Assembly (NCBI GenBank): GCA_021817875.1
Contig: JAKAFQ010000168.1
Coordinates: 1 to 8,190 of the forward strand
Source of the DNA: Pseudomonadota bacterium
GTDB lineage: Bacteria > Pseudomonadota > Gammaproteobacteria > Steroidobacterales > Steroidobacteraceae
Length of the DNA stretch: 8,190 bases
Reading direction: 5' to 3'
Under the pieces are notes generated by a model that was given only the letters and a program-made list of their open reading frames with translations, did no database searches and had not been told where the DNA came from. A program made the position numbers and the translations under genes. Positions 7,501-8,190 of this stretch are shown piece by piece (within the stretch, counting starts at the first letter, position 1; each line of letters starts with the position of its first letter).

Positions 7501-7565
7501 CTGTACACCATGATCCAGAGCAGCGGTCGGAACGCAAAGCGCCTGATACTTTCGAGTGCAGCCAT
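4518..7565 (-). CDS. RND efflux transporter permease (inner membrane pump)
   Basis: A 1015-aa proton-driven RND pump, full length for the family. TM1 is near residues 12-34. The first large periplasmic domain (about 35-335) carries NIPVEVLPRFDFPQIGV (34-50); TM2-TM6 cover 336-490; TM7 is near 527-547; the second periplasmic domain spans 548-850; TM8-TM12 run from 851 to 1006. TM4 holds AIGILADDAIIVLES with Asp402-Asp403, matching the AcrB proton-relay pair D407/D408. TM10 reads IGLSLRQGIVLL, where AcrB has Lys940 this protein has Arg919; Arg949 and Thr956 in RFRPILLTT match AcrB R971 and T978. The Asp pair suggests an HAE-like (drug, lipid or organic) pump, while the Arg and the style of the partner proteins resemble other branches, so I do not assign a substrate. 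ATG 7565 lies 5 bp after the adaptor's stop, with GAGG overlapping that stop, suggesting translational coupling. Confidence 0.95.
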   Translation of the reverse strand: MAALESIRRFAFRPLLWIMVYSALAGYGAYALLNIPVEVLPRFDFPQIGVVTHVSGATARELEMLIVRPIEGQLLSLPNVVSIRSTMGNGVVENDVRFRSGTAPSQDLQAVNGVIDRARGRLPSTAEPYAEIMGNAINEVADYTTAIPAGIAPVSVQRAIVTRIVPQLRALPGVQRVDVYGTGDEALLVAPDLQAMSHYDVGVGAIIDAVKQHVVLGSAGYLSLGHQDVLAEARGAPTQTAELDRIPVKGADGPIPLRALAQISRGPVPTHNAVRLDGRPSIALAIFKQPGASTVPVTREVQRTLAATQAQLPSGVRWIKMYDQGHLVGIIGSDLGRNLFIGGVLAVVVLIWILGAGRGIWTLAFSIPLSLILGIAGLYATGQSLDLMTLGALTVAIGILADDAIIVLESIYHRWEEGDDRWTGIRNGLAGIAGPDVTGTFTVVAVFVPLLFVGGLAGLFFVPFALAMSLALLMSLFVSLTFIPFGLGFIQARPAHRQNAGGRAVERLQRLNARLLDLTLRFPRWSVGACALVLLAGVAGLALVPVNFLPLPNEGVLLESFTLPPGSALTDAEAAVAGITQRLTADPAVAHVFARIGSPANTAYTEPAYAGEIQISLKPNVNANSLDRIGARVLRESRATGLQMALDTPTIERVGESLSGLPQPFVIHVFGSSVAKLRALSQEITARLRRVPALTDIFNNDAYPVTELRIEPKPAALAAYGLTPAQLYAQLRPLLAGEVVATVPQSSYPLDLYVRLADAPGQSLEALRRLPIRTGDWTPLGQLATLDLAATPDQLRHIDGARALDILATPTGAPGSAISAAQQALAGLHLPAGYHVAFGGLYPELETAALRLGIAAIAAFILMAGILALQFEGWLVPGVLLLQIPLAFAGGALALDLSGVGLNASGLVAFVTLIGLSLRQGIVLLHYARHREADGWTPEEALREAVKVRFRPILLTTLTAVLGMLPTALGWGQGAAPEQGLAMVILGGILWSALLSTNLLPALYLHGRRKQLVRS

Positions 7566-7570
7566 TGGCC

Positions 7571-8190
7571 TCAGTCCGGCGGCTGATAGTGCGCGCTGAT
7601 ACCGCGGTGGAATTCAAGATAGGCGTTCGCAACCACGACCGCCGTTCCCGGCGTGAGACCATGCTCGATCAGGGTCAGCGCGCCCCAGCGCGGTCCCGGC
7701 GCGACCCGCTGCGGCTCGTCTCCCTTTGCGGTGTGCACGACGATCCACCAGTTTGCCTGATCGAGAATCAATGCGCTGGTCGGCACCGCCACGCCGGTCA
7801 CTTTTCCTGCATCAATCGTGACTGTGCCAGCTTCGCCGTCGAGCCACCCAGGCTCGGAACTGGTGGCGACGAGGCTCACCGTCCGTCCGCCGTCCGCACG
7901 CAGCGCTCCGACGATTGCGCGCACCTTCACCGGTATAGTCGCGCCCCCACCCGCGGGGGCGAAGACACCGGACATGCCCACGCGAACACGGTTCGCAGCA
8001 TTGCCATAGTAAACCGCCCGGAGCCATAGGGCGTGGTTTGGCAACAGTGTCAGGATCGTTTCGCCCGGTTGAACGCGTTCCCCCGCTGTGGCGCCCAGCG
8101 TTAGCACGCGGCCTGCCCGTGGGGCCCGCACGAGCACCATGCTCTGGGCCGCTTTGAGATTGGCTTGGGTACCGTTGCGAGCCGCCTGGG
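7571..8190 (-). CDS. RND efflux periplasmic adaptor subunit (MFP/HlyD type), C-terminal part, truncated by the window edge
   Basis: The frame is open to the right edge, giving 205 C-terminal residues; the N-terminus with signal peptide lies outside, so the ATG at 8140 is internal. The first visible residues (QAARNGTQANLKAAQSM) are the returning helix of the coiled-coil hairpin. Next comes the second lipoyl half-motif, VRAPRAGRVLTLGATAGERVQPGETI, with its expected VxAPxxGxV and VQPG elements (seen about residues 19-45). A beta-barrel follows, and then a membrane-proximal domain with VPTSALI and a C-terminal GTAVVVANAYLEFHRG. The last segment resembles the end of CzcB/CusB-like adaptors (VVxxGAYLL), a hint of metal-type relatives. 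The protein links the pump to the outer-membrane channel in the periplasm. It is the first visible gene of the operon; genes or the promoter further upstream cannot be seen. Confidence 0.93.
   Translation of the reverse strand, partial: QAARNGTQANLKAAQSMVLVRAPRAGRVLTLGATAGERVQPGETILTLLPNHALWLRAVYYGNAANRVRVGMSGVFAPAGGGATIPVKVRAIVGALRADGGRTVSLVATSSEPGWLDGEAGTVTIDAGKVTGVAVPTSALILDQANWWIVVHTAKGDEPQRVAPGPRWGALTLIEHGLTPGTAVVVANAYLEFHRGISAHYQPPD

Overview
The window reads as ordinary chromosomal sequence of a GC-rich alphaproteobacterium, most likely of the Hyphomicrobiales (the Bradyrhizobium/Methylocystis/Rhodopseudomonas neighbourhood). The main evidence is the XRE-type regulator at 224-613, whose HTH core and C-terminal tail follow a pattern common in that order. 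This placement comes from remembered family patterns, not from a database search.

Layout. The left end (1-868) is read rightwards. It holds a possible 44-codon ORF (71-205, weak), the XRE regulator (224-613) and a 78-aa protein of unknown function (632-868). From 872 to the right edge every supported gene is on the minus strand. Read in the direction of transcription (right to left) they are: the C-terminal 205 residues of a periplasmic adaptor (MFP/HlyD type, running off the right edge), a 1015-aa RND permease, a TolC-family outer-membrane lipoprotein, a 233-bp gap with a short perfect palindrome, a 12-TM major facilitator transporter, and a DUF2127 membrane protein. The last of these ends 3 bp from the stop of the convergent 78-aa gene.

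How the genes work together. Adaptor, RND pump and outer-membrane factor (8190 down to 2935) form a complete MFP-RND-OMF tripartite efflux operon, with a 5-bp gap between the first two genes and 65 bp between pump and channel. The pump should take substrate from the periplasm or inner membrane, driven by protons, and pass it through the adaptor-sealed channel to the outside. The substrate cannot be fixed from sequence. The pump has the Asp-Asp pair in TM4 seen in drug-type (HAE) pumps, but Arg in place of the usual TM10 Lys, and the adaptor and OMF look more like those of metal-efflux-type systems. The MFS and DUF2127 genes may be a second minus-strand unit of membrane proteins; nothing visible ties them to the efflux operon.

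I found no RNA genes, insertion sequences, CRISPR arrays, integrases or phage genes, and no strong case for an undescribed system. The most useful points for a second look are the hybrid character of the RND pump, the uncertain GTG start and long N-terminal extension of the outer-membrane lipoprotein, the uncharacterised 78-aa protein next to the regulator, and the palindrome upstream of the MFS gene.
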